Part shown: positions 1 through 25,074 of the stretch, in pieces
How positions within the stretch are numbered: the first letter of the stretch is position 1
Layout: the number at the start of each line of letters is the position of its first letter
Source of the DNA: Rhinolophus ferrumequinum
Lineage: Eukaryota > Chordata > Mammalia > Chiroptera > Rhinolophidae
Direction: 5' to 3'
Length of the DNA stretch: 64,000 nt
NCBI RefSeq assembly: GCF_004115265.2
Contig: NC_046293.1
Location: 24,066,173 to 24,130,172, forward strand
Translations under genes and position numbers: made by a program
Notes under the pieces: generated by a model
Databases searched by the model: none
The model's input: the letters and a program-made list of their open reading frames with translations, nothing else
Told to the model about the DNA's origin: nothing

Positions 1-339
1 AGATGTTGGTGTGGGGTGGGCAGGCACTCCTGACCTAGAGTGAAGATCAGCTAGAAGGGCCAGGTCTGGGGCCCGGTGGTGAGGGTGGTGGGGGAGGGAG
101 GTTGGTGGTGGCTTACGAGGAATACAGCTGGGCCTAAGAGAGAAGGCAGAAGAGGAAGATCCTGCACTAAAAATCTGAAGCTAAAAATAACAGGACTCAG
201 GGATGGGAGGAGAAAGAAGGGCAGGGTGTGGCAGAAAGAGACTGAGGAGATAAGCCCAGGGAAGTGTAGCAGCTGGGCACCTCAGATGGGCGCAGAGGTA
301 GCAATCGGAAACAGTAAGGCCCAGAGGGTTTACTTCTGT

Positions 340-665
340 CCTCTTCCTCCAGGGGATCAAAGACACTGGCCCCAAGACCTGAGAAGACTTCTTTAGGGAT
401 CATCCAGAGTCAGAGGATGCCTTCTATTGATCCAGACCTGGGGATTCATCACAGCCTACCTCCCAGGCTGTGGGTGGGCACCTGAGCAGCAGGGCAGGAT
501 GGCCAGGGGCCTGAGCTCTGCCTGGAGCCTAGCAACGAGGGCAGCCTTCAGGCAGGTCTGGTGGGAACCAGGCCTGGATGGACGGAGTTGGCTACGGAAG
601 AGCTGCGGAGGCGGTCTGGGGTGTTGGGCACAGCTCGGTTTTCGAATAAAGAGAAATTTTGATAC
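340..665 (+). other. possible 3' end of an upstream + strand gene (LRRC23 by synteny)
   Basis: A pyrimidine-rich acceptor (cttcctccag, ending at 352) precedes a short open stretch that stops at about 395. AATAAA lies at 645-650, followed by GT-rich sequence. This looks like a last exon with poly(A) signal ending just before the ENO2 promoter. In human the gene upstream of ENO2 on this strand is LRRC23. I do not recognise the translated tail, so the name rests on position only. Confidence 0.3.
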
Positions 666-879
666 TCTTGTGTCTGACCGGGTTTGGAAGACACTGAATC
701 TGTTACGGCCTCTCCTGACTGTGCAGGCCTCAGGACTCGTATTACCCGTTGAGGCTGTGCTTGTTACTTTCCAGGGGGTCGGGATGTGGGCAGGAGCGTG
801 CGTGGGCGCTGGGGGGGCAGGTTCTGGGTGACCCACAGGCCCTCCCCTATCGGCCCCCCACCCGCACTCCTACGTGCAC

Positions 880-1330
880 CTCCGCCCGCGGCTCCTGACT
901 CATCGGGGGCTCCGGGTCACATGCGCCCGCTCGGCCCTATAGGCGCCGCCCCCCGCCCGCCGCCCGCCGCCCGGGAGCCGCAGCCGCCGCCACCGCCACC
1001 GCCACTCCCGCTCTCTGCGCCGCTGCCGCCGCCGCCTCTGCCACCGACACGGACAGCCCCGAGGTGAAGCCCCGACCCGGTCCCTGCTCTCCTCCGGCCG
1101 ATCCCCTGGCCATGGCGCCCCGCTGGCTCCCCTGGCCCGCGGGCATCTCTTCCCCGGCCGCTGCGCACCTGCGCCTCTCCGGCACCCTCCTTCCCCGCCT
1201 TCCCGAACAGCTCCTCTCGGTTTCTGGCTGTTGCCCCCTCTTCATTTGGGCGCCAGTCCTCTCTGCACCTGTTTCTCTCTAGCCGCGCGCCCTTCTCCAC
1301 CCTGGCCTGCCGCTCTCCCCATGCCCTTCT
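880..1330 (+). promoter_or_regulatory. ENO2: ENO2 CpG-island promoter and non-coding exon 1
   Basis: A GC-rich, CpG-dense stretch with many CCGCC repeats and no TATA box. A good donor (gag|gtgaag) at 1063/1064 would end the non-coding first exon. The next exon carries the ENO2 start codon at 2173. The exact transcription start is not visible. Confidence 0.7.
1040..1060 (+). promoter_or_regulatory. RE1/NRSE-like site in ENO2 exon 1
   Basis: The 21 bases match the REST/NRSF consensus at about 15 of 21 positions. The right half-site is nearly perfect (CACGGACAGCCCC against CACGGACAGCGCC); the left half is poor. ENO2 is a neuron-restricted gene of the kind REST represses, so a site at the end of the first exon is plausible. 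Judged by eye only. Confidence 0.45.
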
Positions 1331-2172
1331 CCGCCTCGGGTTCTGTCGACGTTAAGTTTGGGGTCTCCTCGGGCTGTGCATTTTTATCCAGACACGTCCC
1401 CTTGGCTTTCCATCTGGGGAAATGTCTTCTCTCACCCTTCCGCAGCATCCCTGGACTTCCTCTGGACTCCCCTTTCCCCCACTCCGCCCCCACGTAGCCC
1501 CTCTCGGCTGCCCTGAGGTTGGAAGGGGAGGAGGGGAGAATTTGTCTAGGGGCAGAGGGAGGACCGACTCAGCCCCGCCTCCCCCCACTCCCGTCTCTCC
1601 TCCTCCTCCCTCCCAGTTGCTATCCCCGGAGACTGAGGGCCTTTCCCAGGACCCTCCCCCCAGACTTCTTTGCTGTACATCTCTCGGGAAGAGTGGGCTA
1701 TACGTGTGGGAGCGAGACTGAGACCTTGGCGTGGAGGCTTTTGGTAGGGGGCCCCAACTACACAGACAACCCATCTTCTTCTTGGCTCCAAGGAGAAAGG
1801 CAAGCCTGGCAGCCATTCCTCTCTGAGGAGGTCTGGGGGAACCCCACTAGCCGGCTGCCGAAGCTGCCTCGGGGCGAGGGAACCACTGCCCGGCCCCTCC
1901 CCTCCTCACTGCGGTGTCCTTCCATCTTTTCGTTGGATCTTACCCCGCCCCTCACTGCAGTGACCTCCCCTTCCTCACTGCATTGACCTTCTCCTCTCCC
2001 CAAGGGGGGGGGTCCCTTTTGTAGGCTGCTCCTCCCCGCTCCCCACCCACTGCAGTAACCTCTTTCCCATCCTTCCTAGCCTCTGGCCCCTCCCACTGAT
2101 CTCAGGCTCCACCCCTCTAAGCCTCTTACCTTCCTCCTTCCTTCGCTTCTACCCAAGGAGATCTCAGCCATC

Positions 2173-7719
<5,547 letters not shown>

Positions 7720-8130
7720 GCCCTCTACTTGCTTGGAGGAGACTTGGACCTCCTCTCCCATCCTCCTGGAGGCCCTTCCTGTCCTGATCTGTGATATTTC
7801 ATCCCAGACATCCTGGCTGACCTGCTGCACTGCTCCTGGGCTTGTCCCGTCCCTGCTGTCTCTGCTCTCCCTCTCTGGGTTCTACACTCTCCACTTCTTC
7901 CTTCCTATTCTTTCTCCTCAAAGACTGGCCCATGGGACTGAGGATTATAAAGGGGTCCATGGAAGAATGATCAGGGCCTGTGATGGGAACATCAGGCTTG
8001 GTGTTGAGGTGTTTAGAGAGGGGCCATGTGTCACTTGTGCTGGTTCCATGTGTTTTCTGTGTTGCATATCAGCCAGGCACTGCATGGTGCTGAGGTAGAG
8101 GGGCATGCTGACTGTGCGGTCGTGCCTGGC

Positions 8131-8156
8131 CTATTTATTTTATTTATTTATTTGTA
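8131..8156 (+). promoter_or_regulatory. AU-rich element in the ENO2 3'UTR
   Basis: Four closely spaced or overlapping ATTTA pentamers lie about 410 bases after the stop codon and include the nonamer TTATTTATT. Such clusters bind AU-rich-element proteins that control mRNA decay. Function is inferred from the motif. Confidence 0.6.
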
Positions 8157-8523
8157 ATTCATCCTGTTATTTAATAATTTCCCCATAATTCCAGGGCCAA
8201 AAACTGGCCTGGCTGGAGGGGACTATGTGTCTGTATTTCATGTGGCTTTAGATTCCGAGATGGCGTGGGGAGGGAGGTTTTGCTGGAATGCAAAGGGTAA
8301 CAGCAAAAGGGCCTTGCCGGCAGTTCCTTTGTGTGTACCAACCCTTCACTGACGCCTGGCTCCCCCCAGAAGTGGGGCTATGCACCTGGGGGCTCTTCCC
8401 TGAGAACTCTCCCCAGCCCTAGCTTCCCTGTTCTTCCTCCAGCTGCACCAGAGCAACATCTCACTCCCCCTTGCCATGTTCCACGGCTGCCACCACCTCT
8501 GTGGAGTTGAAATGAGCACCACC

Positions 8524-8529
8524 ATTAAA
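8524..8529 (+). terminator. ENO2: ENO2 poly(A) signal (ATTAAA)
   Basis: ATTAAA is followed about 20 bases later by a TG-rich stretch (ttattgtgtctg). The implied 3'UTR is roughly 830 bases. Cleavage is probably near 8546. Confidence 0.75.
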
Positions 8530-8549
8530 ATCACAGTGCATTATTGTGT

Positions 8550-11500
8550 CTGAGAAGTCTTGTAGTCCATATGAGGGGAGAAAAGATGGAGCACCAGGAA
8601 GGAAGTCGGTGAAACTGGCTAGCAGAGTTGGGGAGGGCACAAATGGAGGAAGACAAATAGAACAAATATGGGCAAGATGACATTGCCTACCCGACCCTGG
8701 CCAGGTGGGGTCCATGTTGCCCCTGCTTTTTCAGCCGCAAGCCTGGCCCCACGACCCAGGTGAATTAGGGATTTTAACCTGGGGTCCAAGAATTCCTAAA
8801 ACTATCCAAAATTTTGTGTGTACGTGCATTTTTGGGAAAAGAAGTCCAAAGTTTTCAGATTCCTAAAGGGCCTTGACCAAAGAAGGGATAAAGCTGTGGA
8901 CTGGAGTAGCTCCCATACTGGGCCTCTTCCAAACAAAATCCTGGCTGCTTCTGGGATGGGACAGAATTGTATGGCCATTACCCCCTGCAAAATGGGGAAC
9001 TCGGGGTGTAGAGGAGGGCCTGAGGAAACAGTCCTCCAGTAAACTGGAGATTGAGGACCTGAAGTGCTCAACAGGACCCATGGGTGGATCAGCTGGTGAG
9101 CACGGTGCCTAAGTGTGGCTAGAGACCCACTACAACTCTTCAGCTCCTGTGGAGCCCCAGCATTGAGATGGGAACCCAGGAACCACCGGAGGGGGTGGGA
9201 AACCCCTCAGTGCTTTGGATTCAAGGGCACAGCCCACCTGTAGGGACTGTGGGGAGCTGTGGCCACTAGAGGGAGTCAGGTTCTGTAGGACATCATACTG
9301 CAGCCTGGCTAAGGGGGGTGGGAGGAATTTCAAGGTTGTTCCCCCTGTGGGCCTCCCACTCTGTTTCTTCTCTGAGTTCTGGTTCTGGGCTCCCTCTGCC
9401 ATCCTGCCCGGCTCCAGGACTAGAAGAATTCTGCATGGGCAGCACCCACGTCTCTGCTCTTTTCCTTCCTGTGTTGCTGACACCTCAGTCATGTTCAGTT
9501 CAAAGAGCTTCTTGCCCCCTCTCCTCTGTGCCTCTTCATTTCAGTACAGGCATCTCATCTTTCCCTTCTCTCCTGTGTCTCCTGGCGCCCTTTCTGTTTC
9601 CCTTGGGCACACTGTATTTTCTTCTGTGCCTCTTGATTTTCTCTGGGGTCCATTATATCCATCTTCAGTAACTCCTGGACTGACCAGGCTGATTCTGGTT
9701 GGAACCACATTTCCTAACCTCTGCCCTTTCCCTCCTCCTTGCTAAGTCACCTTCTCCGACAACCATGCCTTCCCCCTCCTTACTCCCCCCCCCCCCCAGG
9801 TACTGGATGGATTGGGTTACAGCTAGCTCTGCCTGGGCTTCCAGGCCCCTCTCTCTACTTTCCCTTTGTGCCGTTGCCTGGAGACCAGTGGGTTGTGGGG
9901 GGCTGGGGCCAGAAAGGGAGCTGGGGTGAGGTATGGTGGTGTGTGTGTGTGTGTGTGTGTTTGATGCTCCCTGAGCCGAATTGTGAGCCTGGCCCTGAGG
10001 TAGGAGAGGAATTGGAGGAGGTAGGCCCTGGCTTCTCTTCTCTCTCTCATCTTCTCTTCCTCCCTATGCCTAAATTTTTCTTTTAGGCTTAGATATGTGA
10101 CCATCCTAACTCATCCCTTTAGTAGTTAAAAAAAATGAGGGAGAAGAATTCAGCCTGGAAAGGAGTTGGGAAGGGCCTGGGCCAGGGCCCAGTGGGAGAC
10201 TGAACTGAAAAGTGTAGAAAGAGAGGAAATGCAATAGGGAGGGGAGGAGGGGGGAGGAGGAGTCTTGGAACAAAGTTAGGGGTTGGGAGGAAGGGTACTG
10301 AGGGAGGAGGGGGCGGATAGGGAGCTGGCCTGTTCTGAAGGCCCTGAAGGATAAGGAAGGCGGGCATGGGTGGTAAAGTACCAACCAATTCTCAGACTAG
10401 AGTGGTGATTCCTTCCTTCCCAGGTTAAGGAAGTCTTCTTGTTCAGGGTCCCCAGTGCTTTAGAATCCATTTAGAGCTTTTGGGTATTCCTAGAACTTGG
10501 CTGAGCCTGGCCCAAAGAAATAATGAGCCAAAATCTACTGAGCTGCTACAGAGCTAATCTTTCCCAGAATGCTGATGGGATCTTGCTATTGAGGGCCCAC
10601 TTTTGGCCTCTAGGTGGCCTGGCCCCAATATACCCTACCCCTACCTCAAATCTGGAGAGCTTTTGAGGGCTCCCAATCCAGACTCCAGCTCCAGCTCTTC
10701 CTATTTCCCAGCCTGCCTCCTTCCCATTCTCTGGCCTTCCCAATCTCGGCTGCCAAAAATCACCCAGTGTCTTGGTGTCCTTTGTCCTGGGAGATGTTGC
10801 TGCTTGGTGTGGGGCCAGGGAGCCAGCCCAGAAGAAGACACTGGTGGTAGACTGGTGGGGGTGCTGGCTTCAAGGTCGAAAACTGGGAATGGCTGGAAGA
10901 CTGGCAGAGACAGAGGCTGCCACTGGCAGTGGGGGAGAAGGAAGAGCCTGGGTTGTGGTGGGGATAGTCTCCACATTAGAATGATTGGGATTGGGGAACC
11001 AGAGCACCTAGGGATTTGGCTCCGCATTGAGCCTAAACCCCACCCAACCCTTTGCCTGGGGGCCCAAAGTACCATCAGTGATGACTTCAAACAGATTTGA
11101 GAAGGAAAATGGAGACACCACAGAGAGGGGGCCTGAGGATGGTGTCCCACGCCTATAAATTAATCACTTACCTACAGGGGGCTTGCCCTCCCCCATTTCT
11201 ATTATTCTCTTCTATTGCTTTGCCTTCCACTCTGTCTTCCAAATCACTGACCTTCCCCTTCCATATTGCCACCAAAGGCTTGTTTGTCTTACATTTCCTT
11301 CCAATTTTAACCCCCCCACCCCCACTCCATTCTATCTACTTGTCTTGCCAACTAAAATCCTCCTCCTCTGCTCTCTTGGAATCCCCCCACCCCAGAAGAA
11401 AGCCATCTCTGTCTTCCACCCTCCTCTCCTACCCACAATCCCAGCCCCCTTATAAAATGCAATGCATCTGACCCCACCTCTATCATCCCTTTTTAAGGTT

Positions 11501-11970
11501 CCTCCTGCTTTCCAGTCTCTCTCCAAGCTGACATCTCTGGACCTGTCTCTCTCCAGTTTACCTTCATCACTCCCAAATTCTTGTATTTCCTATTCTTTTC
11601 CCAGCACCAGTCACCCCCACACTCTCTTCCAGAAATCCCATCCTCCTATATATGTCTCCATTTTTTTCAATTTCTTCCCCTCCTATGATCCCAAACTTCC
11701 ATCCTGTTTCTCTCATAATTGTCTCCCCAAACTATCCCCCTACATGTCTGCCACAGACCCTGTCACCTCAAGCTTCTTTCATCTCTCCTTGTCACACCTC
11801 ATTGCCCCTAAAGCCCCCATGTAAAGCCATCTTTCCAATCTCACCCCATTACCCCAATCTCGGCCACATACCCACAAACTCCCACCTCACCTCTCCCACA
11901 GACCCTTTTGCCCCCTAACTTCTCCTGCCTCCCCCATATCTGCCCTTAAAACCCACAGCCCCTCCTATCT
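8550..11970. other. ENO2-ATN1 intergenic region, no gene seen
   Basis: No splice-supported or conserved reading frame was recognised. It contains a 13-base poly(C) run at 9785-9797, a short (TG)n at about 9939-9961, and a strongly pyrimidine-biased 800-base stretch from about 11,170 to the ATN1 CpG island. The open frames here are products of the C/T bias. Confidence 0.6.
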
Positions 11971-11979
11971 AGCCCTCTC

Positions 11980-13050
11980 CCGCTCCAGGCCAGCGGGCTC
12001 CCCACATTCCGCCTCCGCGAACCCCTCCCCGCGCCCCGGGCCCCCTCGGCCTTGGTCTCGGCCAACTCGCACAGCGCCTCCCCCTCTCCGATCCCCCTCT
12101 CTCCCCCCTCGCAGCTTGCCTGGCGCTCCCTCCCTCGCGTCTCCCTCCAGGCCCCTCTCTCCTCGTTCCTCCGCGCTCCCTCCTTCTCCCTCTTCCTCCC
12201 TTCTCCCATCCCCCTCTCCCAGGCTCCCTCCCTTCGCCGGCCGCTTTCCTGTGCGAGTCGCCGGACGCGCCGCCCAGCCCTTCGCAGCCCCGCGTCGGGC
12301 CGGGGCCTGGGGCCGGGACCCATTACTGGGGACCACTGGCCTCGGGGAGGGGCTAGCAGGGGGCGAGGGAGACGACCGCCCGGGAAGGGGCGGGGGCCGC
12401 GGGCGGAGGCCGCTTAAGGGGCCGGGAATCGCTCGAGTGCGGGCCGCGCGGGGCCGGCGCGGGCAGCGGGCGGGAGGCGGCGGGCAGAGGCGAGCGGAGG
12501 GCCGGCGGAGCCGCGGGGGCGAGTGGAGCGGCGCCGGCGGGCGGCGCGGCCCGTGCATTCCGGGCGGCCGGGGGGAGGTGGCGGGCCTTGGGAGGGGCTG
12601 AGCGAGAGCCGGGATCGGGATTTGTTCCGGGGCCGGCGGGCGATCGGGACCAGGTGGGGGGAGGAAGGGGGATGGGGCCTGCCCTCCGAGGGGGTCGAGG
12701 CCGCCGCCGCCGCCGTCGCGGCGGCGACTGAAGCCGGGAAGAGGAGAGGGGGGCGGGGAGCGGCCGCCGCCGCCCCCCGGAGGCACCGGAGCCCGGAATC
12801 GCGCTCGGAGCCAGCCAGTGGTCCGGAGCTACTAGCAGGTAAGATCTGCCGCCGCCCGGGCTTTGGGCTTCCCGGGGTTCGGGCCCGCGGCTCCCCACCC
12901 CCACCTTCTCTCTGTTGCCCCTCCCGCCGCCGCCGCCTCCATTTGTTATTTTCTCGATCCGGTCCCCCCACTGCGGGCACTGTCTGGCCTGAGGCTGGGG
13001 GCTCGGGGTGGGGCCCGACCCCAAAGAGGAATGGGGGCCAGGGCACCCAG
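11980..13050 (+). promoter_or_regulatory. ATN1: ATN1 CpG island with non-coding first exon
   Basis: A dense CpG island with GGCGGG boxes. A strong donor (actagcag|gtaaga) at 12838/12839 ends the likely first, non-coding exon. The next recognisable ATN1 exon begins at 17023. Transcription start is not pinned down. A purine-rich, sparsely CpG stretch follows from 13.05 kb. Confidence 0.75.
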
Positions 13051-14499
13051 AGGATCGGGCAGGTGGGGGTAGGTGGGAGGGTCTCAGGAGGAGGGCTGAT
13101 GGGTCAAGAGGGTAGCTAGGACCCTGGGACCAAAGAGGAACACGGAGGGGGAGGATTGGCAGAGGAAAAACGGGGGATGCCCGCGAGGGAGCTTCGGGGC
13201 GAAAGCAAAAAGGAATGGAGAGATGGCAACGAGGTGGGGAATGAGGGCTCCAGGAAAAGCCCCAAAGGCCCAGAACCTGGGTTGCAGAGCCCAGGGTTGG
13301 GAGTGCTAGTTATGGAGGAAAGTGGGAAATGGGGAAGGGGTGTGGTAGATGGGAAGGGAGGGCTTGTAGCTGATGAGGGAAGAGAATGGAACCTGGGGAA
13401 ACAGGCTGGGAAAGGGCCAAAGAGAGGTCCACCTTTGAGAAGACCCCAAGGTGTTCCCGGGTTGAAGTGGGAAGGCAATGCTTTTGTGACTCAGTTTTCC
13501 TTCCTCTACTCCAGGTCACCTCTGGTCTCTTTTTCCCCAATTTCAGACATAGTTACTTCTTGGAGAAGGAGTACACTGGGGCCCAGTAGTGTGGGTTCTC
13601 CTAAAACTAATGAGGAGGGAGGAACACTGAAGGGAGAGTTAAGGAGAAAGGGTTTCTGGGAGGGTGGAAACAGAGGAGAGAATTGGGTAATCTTATAGGC
13701 ACTCCAGACAAGTTGTCACCTCCACGTTCAAACCCGCAGAGCACCCACTGACCCTCTAGCTGTGGTTTCCTGGGGGTGGGGGTGTCTTCATTGCTGTTTA
13801 GAGCTCAAAAGATTTCCATTTGTACATGGGTTTATTTCTATTGGGGTAGGTATTTTTAAGCTCTCTTCTCTGAGGGTACTGTAAGGAGGGTAGGAGTTGC
13901 TTTGGCAACTGGAGGGAGAGTGGCTGGCAGATGGACCCCTGGGATAGACTCTTGAGGGGCAGGTTCTGCCATTTCGTTACCATGGCAATGATCCAGTGGG
14001 ATGTCCAATAGGTGGAGGTTCAGAATCTTGATTGGACCTCAGCCTTTGGCTATGTCCTTGGGACTCTTGTCTGGGTTCTGGAGGATGTTTCTGGTGCTGC
14101 TGGTGGATAGGTTACCTAGGGAGTCCACCCCTTCCCATCTAACAGTCTGTTGGACATAGATGTGTTACTTGCCTGTCATCATGTTTCTCCAAGTTCCTTC
14201 CCCAGGCATGGTGGGATCATGGAAATGCTCTATTCAAGTTATACCATGTTTTGGTAGTTCGTTCTGACTCTATCACCCTTATTATTAAGGGTCTTTTTAT
14301 GTACAGTAGTCGTTTTGCTTCTTTGCACTGGTAGTCTTCCATTTTCTTAAACTTGAGTCTCCTTTTCCCAGTCAACCTTTTCTTCTTTCACCAGAGTGAC
14401 CCCTTCCCTCAGCTAACCTTTGACCTATATCCCTGACCTTGTAGAATGGCTGGGCTTTCCAAGCCCATACCAGGTGAAGGAGGCCCAGGGGAGAGGGCT

Positions 14500-14670
14500 G
14501 TGGAACAGCTTGGTGCAATGGAAATGCTCTGGAGATCTGGGTCTAGTCCTGGCTGTACCTCTAACTGTGACCTTGGGCAAGTCACTCCTGTTTCTTTGAT
14601 CCTCAGCTTCACTGTAAGATGAAGGGGTTATAGATGATTTCTAAGGCCCCTCTGACAATCCTGGATTCCT
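14500..14670 (+). repeat. MIR SINE
   Basis: Contains the MIR core: ctgtgaccttgggcaagtca, then a diverged cctcagcttcactgtaagat. Plus orientation. Confidence 0.75.
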
Positions 14671-16424
14671 TGGAGGTTTAGGCCAGTGCATTGTTACCTG
14701 CTGGTCTGGGCTGCACTGTTATCTAGGAATCTCTTTGGACTGGTTGTTAGTCTGGCAGGTCCGGAATGATGAGGAAGGATGGGCCAATGATCCTGAAATT
14801 CACCCTTCAAGCCCTTCCCAGAAAAGCCTTGTGCTTCTATTGTATTCCCTCTGACATCCTTCTCATATTTCTCCCTTAATTTTTTTTCCTGTTCTTACTT
14901 AGAGACACTTTTCCTATTTCTTACTTTTCCACTTCCCCAATCTGGTCTTATCATTTTCCTTTTGCAGTAAGGCAATGAAGGTGAATGTGCTTAGTGTGTT
15001 GCCAGACACATAGTAGGTGCTCTATAAATGTTAGTTACAGTGACTGGCTACTAGGGCAAGATGGAGTGTAGCTCAGTTTGCTAGTGCTAAAACATGCCCC
15101 TGGTTCAGACACATAAATACAACCCTAACATCTTTGCTGCCCCTGCCCCTCCTTACCACAGGATTACCTACCCATTTATGACTGCTTTTTCTCCTTCAAA
15201 GCTACTCATTGCTTATTTTATCAGATTTCAGCTGATTAAAAAAGTTGGGTGGGGGAGGAGCACACTAGGATTGCTCAGGTACATTCCTGCATTTCTCTGA
15301 CCTTTTGGATCCCCTAGCTCTAAGTGACTTGGTGAGCAGGTTCCGTGATGGGGAGGAGAGATGAGCAGCCTCCCTTAGAGGGGCTGGCAAAGACACACCA
15401 GTCACAAATCGTGCTTTTGTTAAGGTTGTTTCCCCTTTTGTTATTTGGATTTTGTTCTTTGGGTTGAGTTGACAGTGTTTTAAAATCAATCTACACAACA
15501 ACTCAAACATGTGGTGATAGTTGTAGTTGAAGAAAAATGGCTGGTTTACTGGGCAGAGGATCAGTTGCAAGTTCGGAAGACCTGGGGCTCTGTCCCAGCT
15601 ATTTTGTGACTGTAAGTAAATTCTTATTAAGTTTTCTGGAAAGGTTAGGCTTACCCCTCATTGCCTGTCTCAGTAGGGTTCAGTAAGCGTGAGTGAGAAG
15701 ATACTACTTTGTATTTCTTACGGAAGATATGCTCTAAAATGTGGAAATGCCATTCATCTAGCCAGGCCTCCTAACTCAGAACAGGTGGGTAAGCTTACTC
15801 TGTTCCCACCATGGTCAGAAGCTCTTCATCCAAGACCTACAGAAGTTAGTGGATTTAAAGGTCATGAACAAGAACTGAACACCCATATACACATGACATC
15901 AGTGGGGCATATAAAAAGGAAGAAAACAGTAACAAGAACATGTTTGCTCTCAAAAGATCATATGGTCAATAGTATGGAAAGACATGATGCTTAGCAAGAA
16001 ATACAAACAAGTGCAAATGAAAATAGTTGGTATAGATATATAGATAGGCTGTGAGGAGGTATGTGTCCCTGTCTAAGCCAAGTGGGAGGATAGGCTCACA
16101 AATTTATAAATTTGTATTGTGTGCTCACTGACAGTCACTGATTTCATTGGTAAAATGAAAGTCCTGCCTTTTCCTTTAGCCTTTGGGAACCGAAGGGGTC
16201 TTTATGAGGCTTTCAAAAATGAAGCTCTGCACTTTGGGGATACCTAGATTTGGTCTTGGGATTGGTAGGATTGTGTGCTTTGCATTGTAGAATGGGACAT
16301 TCTTCTCCCACCTACTCTGATGGGAAAAAAGATTCTTTTCATATCTCTGAGACTGAGCTAGGCCTTCTGAGGATTCTCTAACTTCTGACGAGAGTATAGC
16401 ATAGCAAAGTATAGAAGAAAGAAC

Positions 16425-16640
16425 ATGGACTTTAAAGTCAGGGAAATTACTTCATGACTTCATGGGCTTGATTCTGGTGCGGTCACTGGTTCATATATTC
16501 ATCACATGAAGTTGGCAAGTCACAATCACAATCTTTGAGCCTCAGTTTCCTTACCTATATAATGGGAGTAATAAGAACACCTACTTTTCAGGGTTGGTTG
16601 TAAATACTAAATTGTGTATATGTAAGGGCTTGACAAAAAG
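16425..16640 (+). repeat. MIR SINE
   Basis: Recognised from ggcaagtcacaatc followed by gagcctcagtttccttacc and tataatgggagtaataag. Plus orientation, diverged. Confidence 0.7.
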
Positions 16641-17189
16641 AAGGTACTGAATAAATAAGTTAATATTTCAGCTGTATTTCTTTATGCTCTTTTGTGAGGC
16701 TCTCTGGAATTCGTGTGTGTACAGGTATTTCCTAGGGAATATGAAGGGTAAAATAGTGCTATCTCCTGAATTGGCGCTCATAGATACTTCTGAGTTAAAT
16801 GCCTTCCCCAGAAATAAAAGACGTGACATTGTGAGCAGAGTCTCCTTCACTTGTAGATAGCTGGGTAGCCTGGGGGGAAGCCAGTGATGGCTTATGGGGC
16901 CTGTACCTCTTGGCCCAAAGGCCTAGGGCTGGGCCACTTGCTCAGCCCCTTGACAAGCACAGTAGTAACCTCCTCAGACTCTATTCCCCAATTTGGAGAT
17001 ACTTATGGTCTTTTTCTAACAGGCTTCACTGAAAACAGATCCTGCAAGTTCCAGCTGCCTACATTGCAAACTTGGAGATCCTGCTTCCTGCTTCCCAGGC
17101 CACAAACGTGGGGAACTTGGGGTGAAGCAGAGAAGTTTCTGTATTCAGCTGCCCAGGCAGAGGAGAATGGGGTCTCCACAGCCTGAAGA

Positions 17190-23804
<6,615 letters not shown>

Positions 23805-24229
23805 AACCTGCAATCAAGAGAGCACCTATGGCCCCTGCATCTGGACCTTGTAGGCCTCCTTCCCAGCCTGCTACCCAGAACAAGGAGGGGTGCTGCTCAG
23901 TTGCAGGGCCTTGGCAGCTGGGCAAAGAGAGGAAAGAAGGGACAGATGGAAGGCCAAGGCTCCTGTGGTGTGTGGAGGTGGAGAGGTGGCAGGGGTGGGG
24001 GCAGAAAGCGCACAGAATCTTGGACCAGGTCCCTTTTCCTTGTCCCCCTGCTTTCTTCCTCACCCATGCCCAACTCCCATGGCCACCGCCCCTCCCCCAC
24101 CCCGTTGGTGTGATTATTTCATCTGTTAGATGTGGCTGTTTTTGCGTAGCATTGTGTGCCACCCCAGCCCCTCCCCAGTCCCCGTGTGCGCGCCCCTTCT
24201 GCGATGTATGCCCCTTGCCCCTGCCCCAC

Positions 24230-24310
24230 ATTAATAATTTATATATATAAATATCTATATGATGCTCTTTAAAAAACATCCCAAACAAAACCAACCAAAC
24301 AAAAACATCC
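24230..24310 (+). terminator. ATN1: ATN1 3' end, AT-rich poly(A) region
   Basis: The 3'UTR runs about 500 bases from the stop and ends in a TA-rich stretch (attaataatttatatatata) and an A-rich tail-like sequence. No canonical AATAAA is visible; variants such as AATAAT or TATAAA would have to serve. The exact cleavage site is uncertain. Confidence 0.5.
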
Positions 24311-24916
24311 TCATGATTCCCCAAGAAGATGGCTGTGACTCGTTATTTGCGGGCTGTGGGGGCGGAGTCTGCATGGGGCCTTGAGAGAAACCAGCAGGAT
24401 GGGCCTTCTGAAGGAACTGGGTGGAAGGACGCTGGAGTGTTGGAGAGGGTACCACTGGAGCTAGTCCCCTCCTTCCAAGGCTGGGAAGTCAGGATGCTGG
24501 AGGTCTGGGACAGGCACGCCTCTGACAAGGTCAGGTCTAGGAAACTACTCAGACTTTTGAGGCGTTTCTTTCCACTGATTCCACAGCTAGGAGCCTCCAA
24601 CCCTGAATCCTTTCCGTAGAATAGTTTTGAGACACGGTTATGAAGCGGAGGTGGAGGGGCCGTGGTGGTTTCAACAGATTAAAGCGATTAGAACCCAGGA
24701 GTCTTACCTACCCTAATGGTTTGAAGAGAGAGGTGACAAGTTCAAATGCCTAGAAGAGAAATTAGGAAGCGTTACGCTGCAGCACACACCATTATACAAA
24801 GCCCTTTTGGGAAAGCGAAGAGTGCCTTCAGCTCCAAGCTTTTGCTGTGAATCACTGTCTCCGTTCTTAAAAACAACAGTGTGACTGGCTTCTCTCAGCC
24901 AATGAGCATCGATCTC

Positions 24917-24924
24917 ATTTGCAT
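24917..24924 (+). promoter_or_regulatory. octamer (DSE) of the U7 snRNA promoter
   Basis: A perfect ATTTGCAT octamer lies about 217 bases upstream of the U7 RNA start. That spacing matches the distal sequence element of vertebrate snRNA promoters, which binds OCT1/POU2F1. Confidence 0.75.
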
Positions 24925-25074
24925 AAACTCGTATCAAACGTTCACAAACAAGAAATGAACGATATAAGTTCCTTAGAATACTGTTTTTTCTTGTGAAAGT
25001 TAGAGTGTGCCTCGTTGTTACATCTATAGGAATTAGAAACAAAACAACAACAACAAAAAAAAAAACCACTGAGC

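Larger units (their letters stand above)
12839..17022 (+). other. first intron of ATN1
   Basis: About 4.2 kb with no conserved coding segment. It holds MIR copies near 14.5 and 16.45 kb and an L2- or MIR-type 3' end (cacatagtaggtgctctata) near 15.01 kb. Additional untranslated exons could be hidden here; I see none I can support. Confidence 0.6.

Noticed and set aside
11965-12786. 273-codon minus-strand open frame in the ATN1 CpG island
   Set aside because: Very GC-rich Pro/Arg/Gly sequence with no conserved domain or splice support; long frames are expected where stop codons are rare.
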